Assembly (NCBI RefSeq): GCF_009828925.2
Contig: NZ_WUTY02000001.1
Location: forward strand, 682,001-746,000
Direction: 5' to 3'
From: Methylicorpusculum oleiharenae
Lineage (GTDB): Bacteria > Pseudomonadota > Gammaproteobacteria > Methylococcales > Methylomonadaceae
DNA length: 64,000 nt
This document shows, piece after piece, positions 28,653 through 36,879 of the stretch; position 1 is the first letter of the stretch; each line of letters starts with the position of its first letter. Position numbers and translations under genes: made by a program. The notes under the pieces were generated by a model. It did no database searches and was not told the DNA's origin. It saw only the letters and a program-made list of their open reading frames with translations.

Positions 28653-28770
28653 GTATCTGCTCACCCCTCCCATTTTATTGGTTGTAGGTACTTGATTTCA
28701 AAGGACGAATGAATACGTCCAGTAAATCCCTGCAACATCCCTGTTGTAGAAGCCTTTTCAACCACTTATT
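28653..28770. repeat. Repeat family C, copy 2 (3' truncated)
   Basis: It begins GTATCTGCTCACCCCTCC, which is the reverse complement of the right end of copy 1. It runs through the hairpin at 28730-28749 (CTGCAACA, TCCC, TGTTGTAG) and stops before the second terminus. The truncated edge lies about 20 bases from the ribosome-binding site of the next gene, so this repeat probably forms part of that gene's 5' leader or promoter region. Confidence 0.7.
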
Positions 28771-28791
28771 TATGACAGGAGGAGGTCAACG

Positions 28792-30777
28792 ATGAACATT
28801 TACCCCCCGCACATAGAGATCCTTGAAAAGGCCCCGTCCGGCATTCCAACCATAATTCAAGCACCTTGGTACCGCTCGCCCAGGTTGATTATTTTTTTGA
28901 TGATCTTTTTGTTCTCGGCCTCAATCAGCCTGATTTATAGTTACAGTCGCCCCGCCATTTATCAGAGTACAGCGACCTTACTCACCTCGGCAATGACGGC
29001 TATCGATCAAGCCAGCAAGGCCCCTGATGTAGAACATGTCGCTATTCAACGGCAAATATTGCTAAGTCAGGAATTACTGACTGAAACCATCAGGCGGCTT
29101 AAACTGAAAGACCCCGAAATAAAGATGGACATTACCCAGGTTCATCAAATCTTGCAGGTTCAACCCATTCGGGAAACGAACCTGATTCGAATGCTGGCCG
29201 AAGGCACTGAACCTGGACTCCTGCCTTTACTGATTAATACATGGATCGATGTTTATAGCGATGCGCGTGCGGAGGAAATTAAAAATAACAAAAGCGGGAC
29301 CACGCAAAAGCTAAAGGATGAGCTGCTGGCTTTAGAACAAAAAATCGAAGGGACCCGTTCGGCATTGACTCAATTCAGTAATCAGCATGACATTATCTCA
29401 ACCGGGCGCGATGAAAATGATGTCTTAGCCAGACTGAAAGGATTAACTACATCTCTTAATAACGCTAGTGAAGAAGAAGTTAAAGCCAAAGCTAAACTTG
29501 AAGCCATTAATAAAGCGATTGCCGAAGGTAAGGTTGTTGTGCCTAAACAGGACCAAGCCAATCTAGCAGCGCTTGAGCTTCGCTTGCAGCAACTAAAAGA
29601 AAAACTGGCCGAATTCCAACAGCGCTATACCCCAGGATTTATGGCGTTACAGCCTGCCATCAAACAGCTTCCCCAAGAAATCAAGAAACTTGAAAATGAA
29701 ATAGAAAGTAAGAGTCATTTTGGCAAACAAATAGTCCATTCAGACGCCGAACAGGAATATGCTGCCGCCCGTCAAACCGTGAATGTCATTAAGGAGCAAC
29801 TCCATACTCATAAAAAGTTAGCTGCCGATTTCAGCAACCGCTTCACGGAACACGAAAGGCTTAAAACCGATCTGGAAGGTTTGGAAAAAATTTACCGAGA
29901 AACTCAGGAACGGTATGTACAAATTGAGACTCAGCAGTATGAAAAATACCCGCAAGTTGAAATCGTCGAACGCGCGCGGTTACCGCTACAACCCATCAGT
30001 CCCGATTATCACCGCGATGCCCTGATAGCGGTGTCAGGCTCTCTGTTGTTAGGCCTGATCAGTGTCTGGCTTTTTGACTATTTAACCCGAACGCAACAGC
30101 ATCAACCCAGCGTCATAATATCCGGCTTCGGCATTCCTCAGGATAGTCGATTGAATCATCTGGACTATCAACAAACACCGTTAACTTCGCTGCAACCACA
30201 TCAAAATCCGGCGCAGATAATGGCGCAAGACCGAGAGCTTACTGATAGTGATTTAAAGGATTTACTTATTAACGCCGACAGCCTAACCCAAAGGTTAATC
30301 TGTCTGTTGCTTTGTGGACTTTCGCTTGATGAGACGGCTAACCTTAAACCTGATGATATTGACTTAGGCAAAAGCTCAATGGCACTGCGAGGCTCCATTC
30401 CGCGTATCATTAAACTCAGTGCAGCAACGAAAGACCTGATGGAAAAACTCGTGACATTCCCTGTGTTTAATGAACAGCAATCGCTAACCAATAATGAATT
30501 GTCCGCATTAATCTCACTGGCAGCTACTGATGCGGGTCTGACCCATCCTGAGGAAATCTCTGCAGAATCAATAAGACATACTTATATTGTTTACCTGGTA
30601 AAACAAGGTTTGCGGCTGGGTGAATTAGTGAACCAGGTAGGTTATCTTTCTAGCTCCGATTTACTCAATTACGCAAGATATTCTCCGCCTCGTCCTGGTT
30701 GTGGTATTGACCAAATCGAAACAGTTCACCCAGTACTGGCAGAATTTATAAATAACTTCAAAAAACAGTCTGTTTAA
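28792..30777 (+). CDS. Wzz/GumC-like polysaccharide co-polymerase fused to a degenerate tyrosine-recombinase-like domain
   Basis: 661 residues. The first 430 form a polysaccharide co-polymerase: transmembrane helix at about 32-50, periplasmic region with a long coiled coil (about 170-380), the PLQPISPDYHRDA proline-rich lead (398-410) and a second helix at about 410-428. Where BY-kinases carry an ATPase, this tail (about 480-632) follows the tyrosine-recombinase pattern: RELTDSDLKDLL, then LLLCGLSLDETANLKPDDID, then SIRHTY, VGY and a tyrosine. Aligned to integrase positions, Arg I is S511, the HxxR motif is ESIR (592-595), the His/Trp is Y618, and Y627 sits exactly nine residues later at the nucleophile position. 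Only one arginine and the tyrosine remain, so strand transfer is unlikely. The ribosome-binding site is AGGAGGAGG. A DNA- or protein-binding role is inference. Confidence 0.8.
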   Translation: MNIYPPHIEILEKAPSGIPTIIQAPWYRSPRLIIFLMIFLFSASISLIYSYSRPAIYQSTATLLTSAMTAIDQASKAPDVEHVAIQRQILLSQELLTETIRRLKLKDPEIKMDITQVHQILQVQPIRETNLIRMLAEGTEPGLLPLLINTWIDVYSDARAEEIKNNKSGTTQKLKDELLALEQKIEGTRSALTQFSNQHDIISTGRDENDVLARLKGLTTSLNNASEEEVKAKAKLEAINKAIAEGKVVVPKQDQANLAALELRLQQLKEKLAEFQQRYTPGFMALQPAIKQLPQEIKKLENEIESKSHFGKQIVHSDAEQEYAAARQTVNVIKEQLHTHKKLAADFSNRFTEHERLKTDLEGLEKIYRETQERYVQIETQQYEKYPQVEIVERARLPLQPISPDYHRDALIAVSGSLLLGLISVWLFDYLTRTQQHQPSVIISGFGIPQDSRLNHLDYQQTPLTSLQPHQNPAQIMAQDRELTDSDLKDLLINADSLTQRLICLLLCGLSLDETANLKPDDIDLGKSSMALRGSIPRIIKLSAATKDLMEKLVTFPVFNEQQSLTNNELSALISLAATDAGLTHPEEISAESIRHTYIVYLVKQGLRLGELVNQVGYLSSSDLLNYARYSPPRPGCGIDQIETVHPVLAEFINNFKKQSV

Positions 30778-30808
30778 GATTGCGGAAACAGAGGTAATGA
30801 TTTGTTGA

Positions 30809-31642
30809 TCAAATGGCAATCGCCCCCGTGTCTTTCAACGGATGGTCCCCCGATTCCTCAGTCAGGATCACCGATATATTCATCCGGTTAAGTTGCACCG
30901 CACCAAAAAAAGTGACGAAGGAAACATCGGCAGCATCTCGGCCTGTACTGATTCTGATAATGCCATCCAATGGCGCTCGTCTTGTGGGATCGAATAAATA
31001 CCAGCGATTGCCAAGATACGCTTCAAAACAAGCGTGAAAATCAGGCGGATCCAACTGATAGGCATAAGCAGAAACAAAACGGGCAGGAATATTTAAAGCT
31101 CGGCAGAAAGCAATGGCCAAATGAGCGAAATCACGGCAAACGCCAGCCCTCTGGGTAGCGGTATCATAGGCTGAAGTTTGGGAGTCACTGCTGCCGGATA
31201 TGTACCTGACTTTGTCATAGATCCAATTGCAAATGGCTGTAACCCGCGAATAGTCCCATGCTAAATTGCCAAATTCGGACATTGCCAATCCAAACAGCAA
31301 ATCCGACTGACAATAACGGCTAGGATAAAGATATCGCAGCGTTTCTACAGGGAGTTTTGTGGTGGGTGTTTCGTGTATCTCGAACGGATCAAACCAATCA
31401 GGGGAAACTTCCACTGTGGCGCTGTATTGAAATTGCATTTCACCTTCAGAAGGATTGACTCTAAAGCAGCGATTTCCTTCTAGCGGATCTATGAATTTTT
31501 CGGGTCGAATATAGGGGTCAATCTGAAGATTTTCATTAATCACCCTCTGAACTTTATTATCAAGTGGCTGAATATTAAACACCAAAGCAGCCGGTTCTAG
31601 CAGGTTGCAGCTGAGTTGACACAGCAAATCAAACTTTTTCAT
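30809..31642 (-). CDS. Transglutaminase-like cysteine protease-fold protein
   Basis: A 277-residue cytoplasmic protein with a bacterial transglutaminase core. The Cys-His-Asp triad is visible as AGVCRDFAH, DFHACFEAYL and LFDPTRRAP, with the IYDKVRYISGSS lead typical of the COG1305 family. The N-terminal third resembles the beta-rich domain that precedes the core in these proteins. I chose the ATG at 31642 (AGGAATAACT upstream) over a longer frame. Related proteins are often encoded with ATP-grasp or alpha-E partners, none of which is adjacent here. Substrate is unknown. It is convergent with the Wzz-like gene, with about 30 bases between. Confidence 0.82.
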   Translation of the reverse strand: MKKFDLLCQLSCNLLEPAALVFNIQPLDNKVQRVINENLQIDPYIRPEKFIDPLEGNRCFRVNPSEGEMQFQYSATVEVSPDWFDPFEIHETPTTKLPVETLRYLYPSRYCQSDLLFGLAMSEFGNLAWDYSRVTAICNWIYDKVRYISGSSDSQTSAYDTATQRAGVCRDFAHLAIAFCRALNIPARFVSAYAYQLDPPDFHACFEAYLGNRWYLFDPTRRAPLDGIIRISTGRDAADVSFVTFFGAVQLNRMNISVILTEESGDHPLKDTGAIAI

Positions 31643-31780
31643 AGTTATTCCTAGGGGGCTTGTCCGAGAATACAAAATCCGAAAAATCAACGCTTATGTC
31701 AAGTGTGTTAATAAATTTTATAACTCCATAAAAGGTAGCTTACGTGCGGAGTGTTCGTATTGCTGAGCTAATGATTGGAT

Positions 31781-31809
31781 GTTAACGGCAAACGGGGTTT
31801 ACCGTTAAC
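31781..31809. other. Strong inverted repeat between two minus-strand genes
   Basis: GTTAACGGCAAAC (31781-31793) and GTTTACCGTTAAC (31797-31809) pair at 12 of 13 positions around a GGG loop. There is no T-run on either side. It lies about 100 bases after the stop of the small exported protein gene and upstream of the transglutaminase gene, so it could be an operator or a mRNA-stabilising hairpin. Confidence 0.45.
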
Positions 31810-31906
31810 TCAACAAATCAGAGACTTGATGGTCATCACTATTTGTCTATATCCATTCAATCAGATAATTTCCTATAAAACAGCTGTCCCTTGGGTTTGC
31901 CAATAA

Positions 31907-32287
31907 TTAAAACCCGGCTTTGATTTCTTCGTAACCTTTAATTGCGTCAACTAAAGCCGCTTCAGCTGCTGCGTTGTCGCCTTTGTTAATCGCTATACGC
32001 GCATTTTTTAATTTTGCTGAGGCTTTGTTACGTTGAACATCAAGTCTGCCTACTTCAATTCTTTTTGAGTCCTGACGTGCAGCACCAATCAAATCCATAA
32101 TAGTTTCTTTGCTGTCGCCATTTTTTAACGCGGCTAATGCATCTTCAGAGTTTTTTAATGCGCTTGCAATTGATTCTTTTACTTGAGCGGGAGTAGCGTT
32201 CTCAATTTTTCCTGCTGCAAATGCAGTGGATAAAGTCCCCATAGAGAACATAACGATCACAGTAATAATTAATTTTTTTAAGTTCAT
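31907..32287 (-). CDS. Small exported helical protein of unknown function
   Basis: A 126-residue protein read from the ATG at 32287, which gives a clean signal peptide (MNLKKLIITVIVMFSMGTLSTAFA-A). The mature part is almost entirely helical, with regular lysine/alanine/glutamate spacing and no cysteine or histidine (KESIASALKNSEDALAALKNGDSK, then NKGDNAAAEAALVDAIKGYEEI). The pattern suggests a small antiparallel helical bundle in the periplasm. Longer upstream in-frame extensions lack a signal peptide. I do not recognise a named family. The gene appears monocistronic. Confidence 0.7.
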   Translation of the reverse strand: MNLKKLIITVIVMFSMGTLSTAFAAGKIENATPAQVKESIASALKNSEDALAALKNGDSKETIMDLIGAARQDSKRIEVGRLDVQRNKASAKLKNARIAINKGDNAAAEAALVDAIKGYEEIKAGF

Positions 32288-32461
32288 TGATTTAGATACC
32301 TTGTCTTTGAAAATTTGAATGTGAAATCCTTTATCAATAATGTATTGCATGGGACTTTACGAAATCCATACTACCACAGTCAGTATTTATTGGCTGAATT
32401 TTCCATTATTAAAGAGCCTCTGATGATAAAATATCTGCAATTTTAAAAACCGGTTCAAAAT

Positions 32462-33136
32462 ATGCTTGAATTTTATCTGGATACCGCGGATGTGGATGCA
32501 GTTGCTCGCTTCAATACCTGCCTGCCGGTAAGTGGGGTAACGACTAATCCGTCAATCCTCGCTAAAGCCGGTATAGGCATCAGCCGGATTTTGCCCGAAC
32601 TTGCTTCAATTTTAGCGGGTGATGCCCGTTTTTTTGTTCAGGTAGTCAGTCAAACGGTTGATGGGATGGTCGAAGAAGCCAGAAACATAGCAGCCCTGCC
32701 TTATGATCTGGTGGTAAAGGTGCCCGCTACAGAAACCGGCCTTGCCGCGATCAAACTCATTAAGGCTGAAAATATTCAGGTCCTGGCAACCGCGATCTAC
32801 ACCACCCATCAAGGTTTTTTAGCCGCTTTATCCGGAGCTGATTATTTGGCTCCTTATGTCAATCGCATTGACGTGATGGGTGCTGACGGCATCAAAGTCG
32901 TAGCTGATCTGCAATTACTGATCAATCAATACGGACTGAAAACCAAAATGCTGCCGGCCAGCTTTAAAAACTCAGGACAAGTGGTTGAGGTTTTGAAATT
33001 AGGCGTAGCGGCAATCACCCTGCCTGTCGATGTGACGGCGCAATTACTTGCTCATCCTGCTGTTCAACCGGCAGTCGATCAATTTGACGTTGATTGGCAT
33101 TGCGCATTTGGCAATCAATTATCTTTCGAAAGTTGA
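32462..33136 (+). CDS. fsa: Fructose-6-phosphate aldolase / transaldolase-like protein
   Basis: A 224-residue class I aldolase of the short transaldolase group. It begins with LEFYLDTADV, followed by VSGVTTNPSILAKAG. The Schiff-base lysine is in YDLVVKVPATETGLAA (about residue 86) and the substrate motif is APYVNRID. The glutamine of the FVQVVS segment matches the residue that distinguishes fructose-6-phosphate aldolase from transaldolase (which has Glu), so cleavage of fructose-6-phosphate to dihydroxyacetone and glyceraldehyde-3-phosphate is favoured. In a ribulose-monophosphate methanotroph, a route between C6 and C3 sugars would be relevant, but that is inference. It precedes lgt by 42 bases. 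Confidence 0.9.
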   Translation: MLEFYLDTADVDAVARFNTCLPVSGVTTNPSILAKAGIGISRILPELASILAGDARFFVQVVSQTVDGMVEEARNIAALPYDLVVKVPATETGLAAIKLIKAENIQVLATAIYTTHQGFLAALSGADYLAPYVNRIDVMGADGIKVVADLQLLINQYGLKTKMLPASFKNSGQVVEVLKLGVAAITLPVDVTAQLLAHPAVQPAVDQFDVDWHCAFGNQLSFES

Positions 33137-33178
33137 TACTTTCGACTTGACCGGATTTTTTATTTTGAAGAGAAAAAC

Positions 33179-33961
33179 ATGCTGAATTACCCTGCTATAG
33201 ACCCTGTCGCTATCAGCTTAGGACCAGTCAATATCCACTGGTACGGCCTGATGTACCTGATCGGTTTTGCCGGAGTCTGGATTTTGGGCAAAAAAAGGGC
33301 CGAAAAACCCGGCTCACCGGTAACGCCCGAAGCCATAGAAGACTTGGTGACCTATGGCGCACTTGGGGTCATTTTGGGTGGACGTTTGGGTTATATCCTG
33401 TTTTATAATTTCAACGAATTTATCAATGATCCTTCCGTAATTTATAAAATCTGGCAGGGCGGCATGTCATTCCATGGCGGTATGCTGGGCGTTTTTATTG
33501 CCATGTGGTTATTTGCCCGCAAACAACAATGCACAATGCTGCAACTGACCGATATTATTGCGCCACTAGCGCCTATCGGCTTGGGCGCCGGCCGTCTCGG
33601 CAACTTTATCAACGGCGAATTATGGGGCCGCACCACGGATGTACCCTGGTCGATGATATTCCCGGGCGGTGGTCCTTTGCCGCGTCATCCTTCGCAGCTG
33701 TACGAAGCGCTTTTGGAAGGCATCGTGCTGTTTATCATTTTATGGTGGTTTACCCAAAAACCCAGACCGGTCATGGCGCCTACTGGTCTCGCGGTCATGC
33801 TGTACGGATGCTTCCGGTTTTTTGTCGAATTTTTCCGTATGCCCGACGCTCACTTGGGCTATCTGGCTCTGGATTGGGTGACAATGGGACAAATATTATC
33901 CACTCCAATGATATTGATAGGCGGCTTAATGGTTTACTTTGCCTACAAACGAGACGCATGA
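33179..33961 (+). CDS. lgt: Phosphatidylglycerol:prolipoprotein diacylglyceryl transferase
   Basis: Lgt attaches diacylglycerol to the lipobox cysteine of prolipoproteins in the inner membrane. The 260-residue protein has about seven transmembrane helices and the signatures [32 protein letters not shown] and [16 protein letters not shown] with its essential arginine, plus the RHPSQLYEA segment. AAGAGAAA precedes the ATG. It overlaps thyA by 4 bases (ATGA), the classic lgt-thyA pair. The window encodes several lipoproteins that would be its substrates. Confidence 0.97.
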   Translation: MLNYPAIDPVAISLGPVNIHWYGLMYLIGFAGVWILGKKRAEKPGSPVTPEAIEDLVTYGALGVILGGRLGYILFYNFNEFINDPSVIYKIWQGGMSFHGGMLGVFIAMWLFARKQQCTMLQLTDIIAPLAPIGLGAGRLGNFINGELWGRTTDVPWSMIFPGGGPLPRHPSQLYEALLEGIVLFIILWWFTQKPRPVMAPTGLAVMLYGCFRFFVEFFRMPDAHLGYLALDWVTMGQILSTPMILIGGLMVYFAYKRDA

Positions 33962-34791
33962 AACAGTATTTGGCATTATTGGAGACGATTCTCAACGAAG
34001 GCGCTCTGAAAGGCGATAGAACCGGCAGCGGGACGCGTTCGATCTTTGGACATCAGTTAAGGTTTGATTTAGCCTGTGGATTTCCGCTGGTAACAACCAA
34101 AAAAGTGCACTTCAAATCGATTGTTCACGAGTTGTTATGGTTTCTCAACGGCGATACGCAATTGGATTACCTGCATCAACATCATGTCACAATCTGGAAT
34201 GAATGGGCTGACGCATCAGGCAATTTAGGACCGATCTACGGACATCAATGGCGATCATGGCCCGCTAAGGACGACCGACAAATCGATCAGATTCAAACCG
34301 TGATCGAGCAATTACGAGCTATGCCCAACAGTCGGCGCATTATTGTTTCCGCCTGGAACGTGGCTGACTTGCCTGATGAATCAATGAGTCCGCAGCAAAA
34401 CGTCGCGAACGGCAAAATGGCGTTAGCCCCCTGTCATGCCCTGTTCCAATTTTATGTTGCTGACGGCAAGCTTTCTTGCCAGCTTTACCAACGCAGTTGC
34501 GATACCTTTCTGGGCTTGCCCTTCAATATTGCCAGCTATGCCTTATTGACTCATATGGTTGCTCAGCAATGCGATCTGGAAGTGGGCGAGTTTATCTGGA
34601 CCGGTGGTGACGTGCATCTTTATCTTAACCATACCGAACAGGCAAAACTGCAATTATCGCGAACGCCGGGGCAGCTTCCGATTTTGAAAATCAATCGCAG
34701 GCCCGAATCCATTTTTAACTACCGGTTTGAGGATTTTGAACTCGTCGGGTATGCGCCACAAGACCCCATTAAAGCCCCCATAGCCATTTAA
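33958..34791 (+). CDS. thyA: Thymidylate synthase
   Basis: ThyA methylates dUMP to dTMP using methylenetetrahydrofolate. Evidence includes [28 protein letters not shown], the phosphate-binding arginines in [11 protein letters not shown], and the catalytic cysteine in [12 protein letters not shown]. The cofactor and product motifs [24 protein letters not shown] and [10 protein letters not shown] also match. The ATG at 33958 overlaps the lgt stop and gives 277 residues, within the normal range. A longer in-frame extension only reads through lgt. A small perfect hairpin (TCCGCAA/TTGCGGA) follows about 20 bases after the stop. Confidence 0.97.
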   Translation: MKQYLALLETILNEGALKGDRTGSGTRSIFGHQLRFDLACGFPLVTTKKVHFKSIVHELLWFLNGDTQLDYLHQHHVTIWNEWADASGNLGPIYGHQWRSWPAKDDRQIDQIQTVIEQLRAMPNSRRIIVSAWNVADLPDESMSPQQNVANGKMALAPCHALFQFYVADGKLSCQLYQRSCDTFLGLPFNIASYALLTHMVAQQCDLEVGEFIWTGGDVHLYLNHTEQAKLQLSRTPGQLPILKINRRPESIFNYRFEDFELVGYAPQDPIKAPIAI

Positions 34792-34852
34792 AGTGTCGCT
34801 TAAAGGAGTGTTCCGCAATTTGCGGATAAGAAAATGAGAGGAAGAAAAGGAC

Positions 34853-34887
34853 GAAAAAAAACGCCCAAGGTTTAAGCCCTTGGACGT
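34853..34887 (-). terminator. Rho-independent terminator of the 57-residue membrane protein gene
   Basis: On the minus strand, ACGTCCAAGG pairs with CCTTGGGCGT at 9 of 10 positions around a six-base loop, followed by a run of eight T (34860-34853). It begins about 40 bases after the stop of the small gene at 34929. It may also limit readthrough from thyA. Confidence 0.75.
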
Positions 34888-34928
34888 TTCTTAAGAGATG
34901 GCTTCAATCAGCCTTTGAGTTGATGAGG

Positions 34929-35102
34929 CTATTTGCATGACAGGTGACCGGCATTACCCCGTTTACGGTTTAGGTTAACGTTGCTGGTAATAGCCGCTGC
35001 TGCAAACAGGGTCGATGAAATAATAAACTCGCCTGAAATAAAGCCAATCAGACCTGTTACAAACACCGCGCCAGTTAAAACATCTTTATAAAAGTCGTTC
35101 AT
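34929..35102 (-). CDS. 57-residue small membrane protein
   Basis: An ATG at 35102 is preceded at good spacing by AGAGGA. The frame encodes 57 residues: MNDFYKDVLTGAVFVTGLIG, then a second apolar stretch (FIISSTLFAAAAI, about 26-38) and a basic tail with NLNRKRG. Together residues 9-40 form a helical hairpin or one to two transmembrane helices. An intrinsic terminator follows at the proper distance. Ribosome-binding site, hydrophobic pattern and terminator together support a real gene, though I do not recognise a family. Confidence 0.65.
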   Translation of the reverse strand: MNDFYKDVLTGAVFVTGLIGFISGEFIISSTLFAAAAITSNVNLNRKRGNAGHLSCK

Positions 35103-35424
35103 GAGTAAATCCTCTGAGTTATTTGAAAAAATTTAAAACCTTTTTAGGTTGCCGTTCGGTTTTTGTGAAATAGAAAGTTTAGCCTTTCATAACATCCGAT
35201 ATTTTAAATCAGGGCATCTCTAAATCACGACTCAACTATATATGAGGCACATATCATTGACAATAACGCTTTATATAGATTTATTGTTTCCATATTATGA
35301 GCATATAATTCATAATCAATTCATATATCCGCAGTAAAACAGTAAAGATTAAACGCTTCAGATAAAATTCAGGTTTGCTGGACTAGACTTTAGCCTCCAA
35401 TTACAACTCCACATGGAGATGCCC
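35103..35424. other. Divergent promoter region between two small envelope genes
   Basis: Very AT-rich DNA separates the minus-strand small membrane protein from the plus-strand helical protein. A TATAAT box lies at 35304-35309 and a TTGACA at 35257-35262, but their spacing does not fit one promoter. No repeat or additional gene was seen. Confidence 0.45.
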
Positions 35425-35865
35425 ATGCAAATCAAAGCAATAATGATCACTTCACTTTTGTTAGCTTCAAGCTCTGCAATGGCGGGCTTGTTTGATAATG
35501 CGGCTAAACAACTGGCCACCGATGCCGCCAAATCTGCTGCACCGGAAGCCGTCAACAAGGCAACCCAAGCCACTGAGACTCTTGATAAAGCTAAAACACT
35601 GCAAGACAGTATTGGCAGCACTCCTGAAGTGCTAAAAGAGCAGGCTACAGAACAAGTCAAAGATGCTGCTCAGCAAAAACTTGAGCAATTGGCGCCAGCA
35701 GAAGCCAAAGAAAGATTAAAATCACTGGAAAGCGGCGCAAGTAAAGCTGAAGAATTAAAGGGACAAGTTGAAAGTCTGCCTAAATCAACCGATGCGGCAA
35801 CGGAAGCCGTAAAAGATAAAACCAAGACAAAAGCGTTAGAAAAAACATTTGATTTGATGCGCTAA
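35425..35865 (+). CDS. Small exported coiled-coil protein
   Basis: A 146-residue protein read from the ATG at 35425, with GGAG (35415-35418) at proper spacing. Two other ATGs lie a few codons upstream, the second inside the Shine-Dalgarno region. The signal peptide is MQIKAIMITSLLLASSSAMA. The mature protein is rich in Ala, Lys, Glu and Thr with strong heptad character (about 30-140) and no cysteine. It resembles alanine- and lysine-rich periplasmic helical proteins, but I assign no family. A strong terminator follows 28 bases after the stop. Confidence 0.7.
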   Translation: MQIKAIMITSLLLASSSAMAGLFDNAAKQLATDAAKSAAPEAVNKATQATETLDKAKTLQDSIGSTPEVLKEQATEQVKDAAQQKLEQLAPAEAKERLKSLESGASKAEELKGQVESLPKSTDAATEAVKDKTKTKALEKTFDLMR

Positions 35866-35892
35866 TTTTTTGTATTAACCCCGCAAAAATAC

Positions 35893-35920
35893 AAAAGGCC
35901 GGTTTAACCGGCCTTTTTTT
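35893..35920 (+). terminator. Rho-independent terminator, probably bidirectional
   Basis: A near-perfect palindrome with GGCCGGTT/AACCGGCC arms, flanked by AAAA and TTTTTTT. It sits between the convergent helical-protein and protease genes, and both strands present a T-run after the stem. Confidence 0.85.
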
Positions 35921-35956
35921 ATTAACACTGAAGTATTCACTTACCCTGTGTTAATC

Positions 35957-36649
35957 CTAATCAGATCTCTGGTTCCGAACAAAGGCGCCGTTCTCCCAAA
36001 AACTGAGTTGCTGAAACGCATGAACAGGCATAAATGGCTCATGCAGGGCTTTGGCTAACCATTCAGCCGGAATCGCATAAAAATGAAATTGTTTACCATC
36101 CCGACCCATAAAAGTCGTCAAACCCACGAGTTCACCTTTACCATTAAATATGCCACCGCCGCTGGCACCCTGCATAAATCCGGCATCTATTTCAATAACG
36201 GGATCTTCGCCGTGCCGGTGAAGGGCAACCACGGAACCCGTCATTGATCGCATCCCCAATGCATAAGGAAACCCGTAAAGATAAATCTCACTACCAATGG
36301 TTAAAGAATCCTTGTCAGCCAACGACGCATTCGGCAAAGGGAGCGCGGTTGACTCCAGAATACAGACATCATACTCAGGCAATGCCGCCTGCTTGATCAC
36401 CTTATAACTTTCTCCGGATTTAGTGACGGAAATGCGTGAAGCATCCCGGGTAACATGGCAGTTTGTCGCGATTTTATTGGGCGCAATAATCACCCCGGAA
36501 CCCATGTGATTTTTTCCGGCAGGGGTACTGGCTATTACCTTAACGACAGAAAGAGATAAGTGAACATCGGGTTGAATGGCAAGTACCTGACCGGCATAGA
36601 TACCGCACAGCGCTGGCAGATAGTGAAATACCGGGAATAAACCTTTCAT
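35957..36649 (-). CDS. Trypsin-like (S1 family) periplasmic serine protease
   Basis: A 230-residue exported protein. The ATG at 36649 lies 6 bases after GGGGAG; an ATG two codons upstream overlaps that Shine-Dalgarno. After a signal peptide, the S1 triad appears in order: His in IATNCHVT, Asp in EYDVCIL and Ser in QGASGGGIFN. There is no PDZ domain, unlike DegP/DegQ, so this is a stand-alone trypsin-like peptidase. Two cysteines lie next to His and Asp, which may form a disulfide. It is isolated, with 230 bases of featureless sequence upstream. Confidence 0.87.
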   Translation of the reverse strand: MKGLFPVFHYLPALCGIYAGQVLAIQPDVHLSLSVVKVIASTPAGKNHMGSGVIIAPNKIATNCHVTRDASRISVTKSGESYKVIKQAALPEYDVCILESTALPLPNASLADKDSLTIGSEIYLYGFPYALGMRSMTGSVVALHRHGEDPVIEIDAGFMQGASGGGIFNGKGELVGLTTFMGRDGKQFHFYAIPAEWLAKALHEPFMPVHAFQQLSFWENGAFVRNQRSD

Positions 36650-36879
36650 AATCATCTCCCCTACTGTAACCCTTGGTGAAAACCATCAAAAGGAACGACG
36701 CCGACGTTGTGGCTAATAACGCCAAACACAGCTAAATTCCAGTCAAAGGATCATTCATAAATACCAACTTTCATTCTACCCAGGCTTGACGGAATCGCAA
36801 GTGTTCAGAGGTAAAAGCAATTGAATTCGACGGTTTACGACCGAACAGAAGAGCGTAGCGTGTAAGTTCTTACAAAAAC

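Noticed and set aside
30230-30690. Reading the recombinase-like tail of the Wzz protein as evidence for an integrated mobile element
   Set aside because: The domain is in frame with the co-polymerase, has lost most catalytic residues, and no attachment-site duplication or other phage gene is near.
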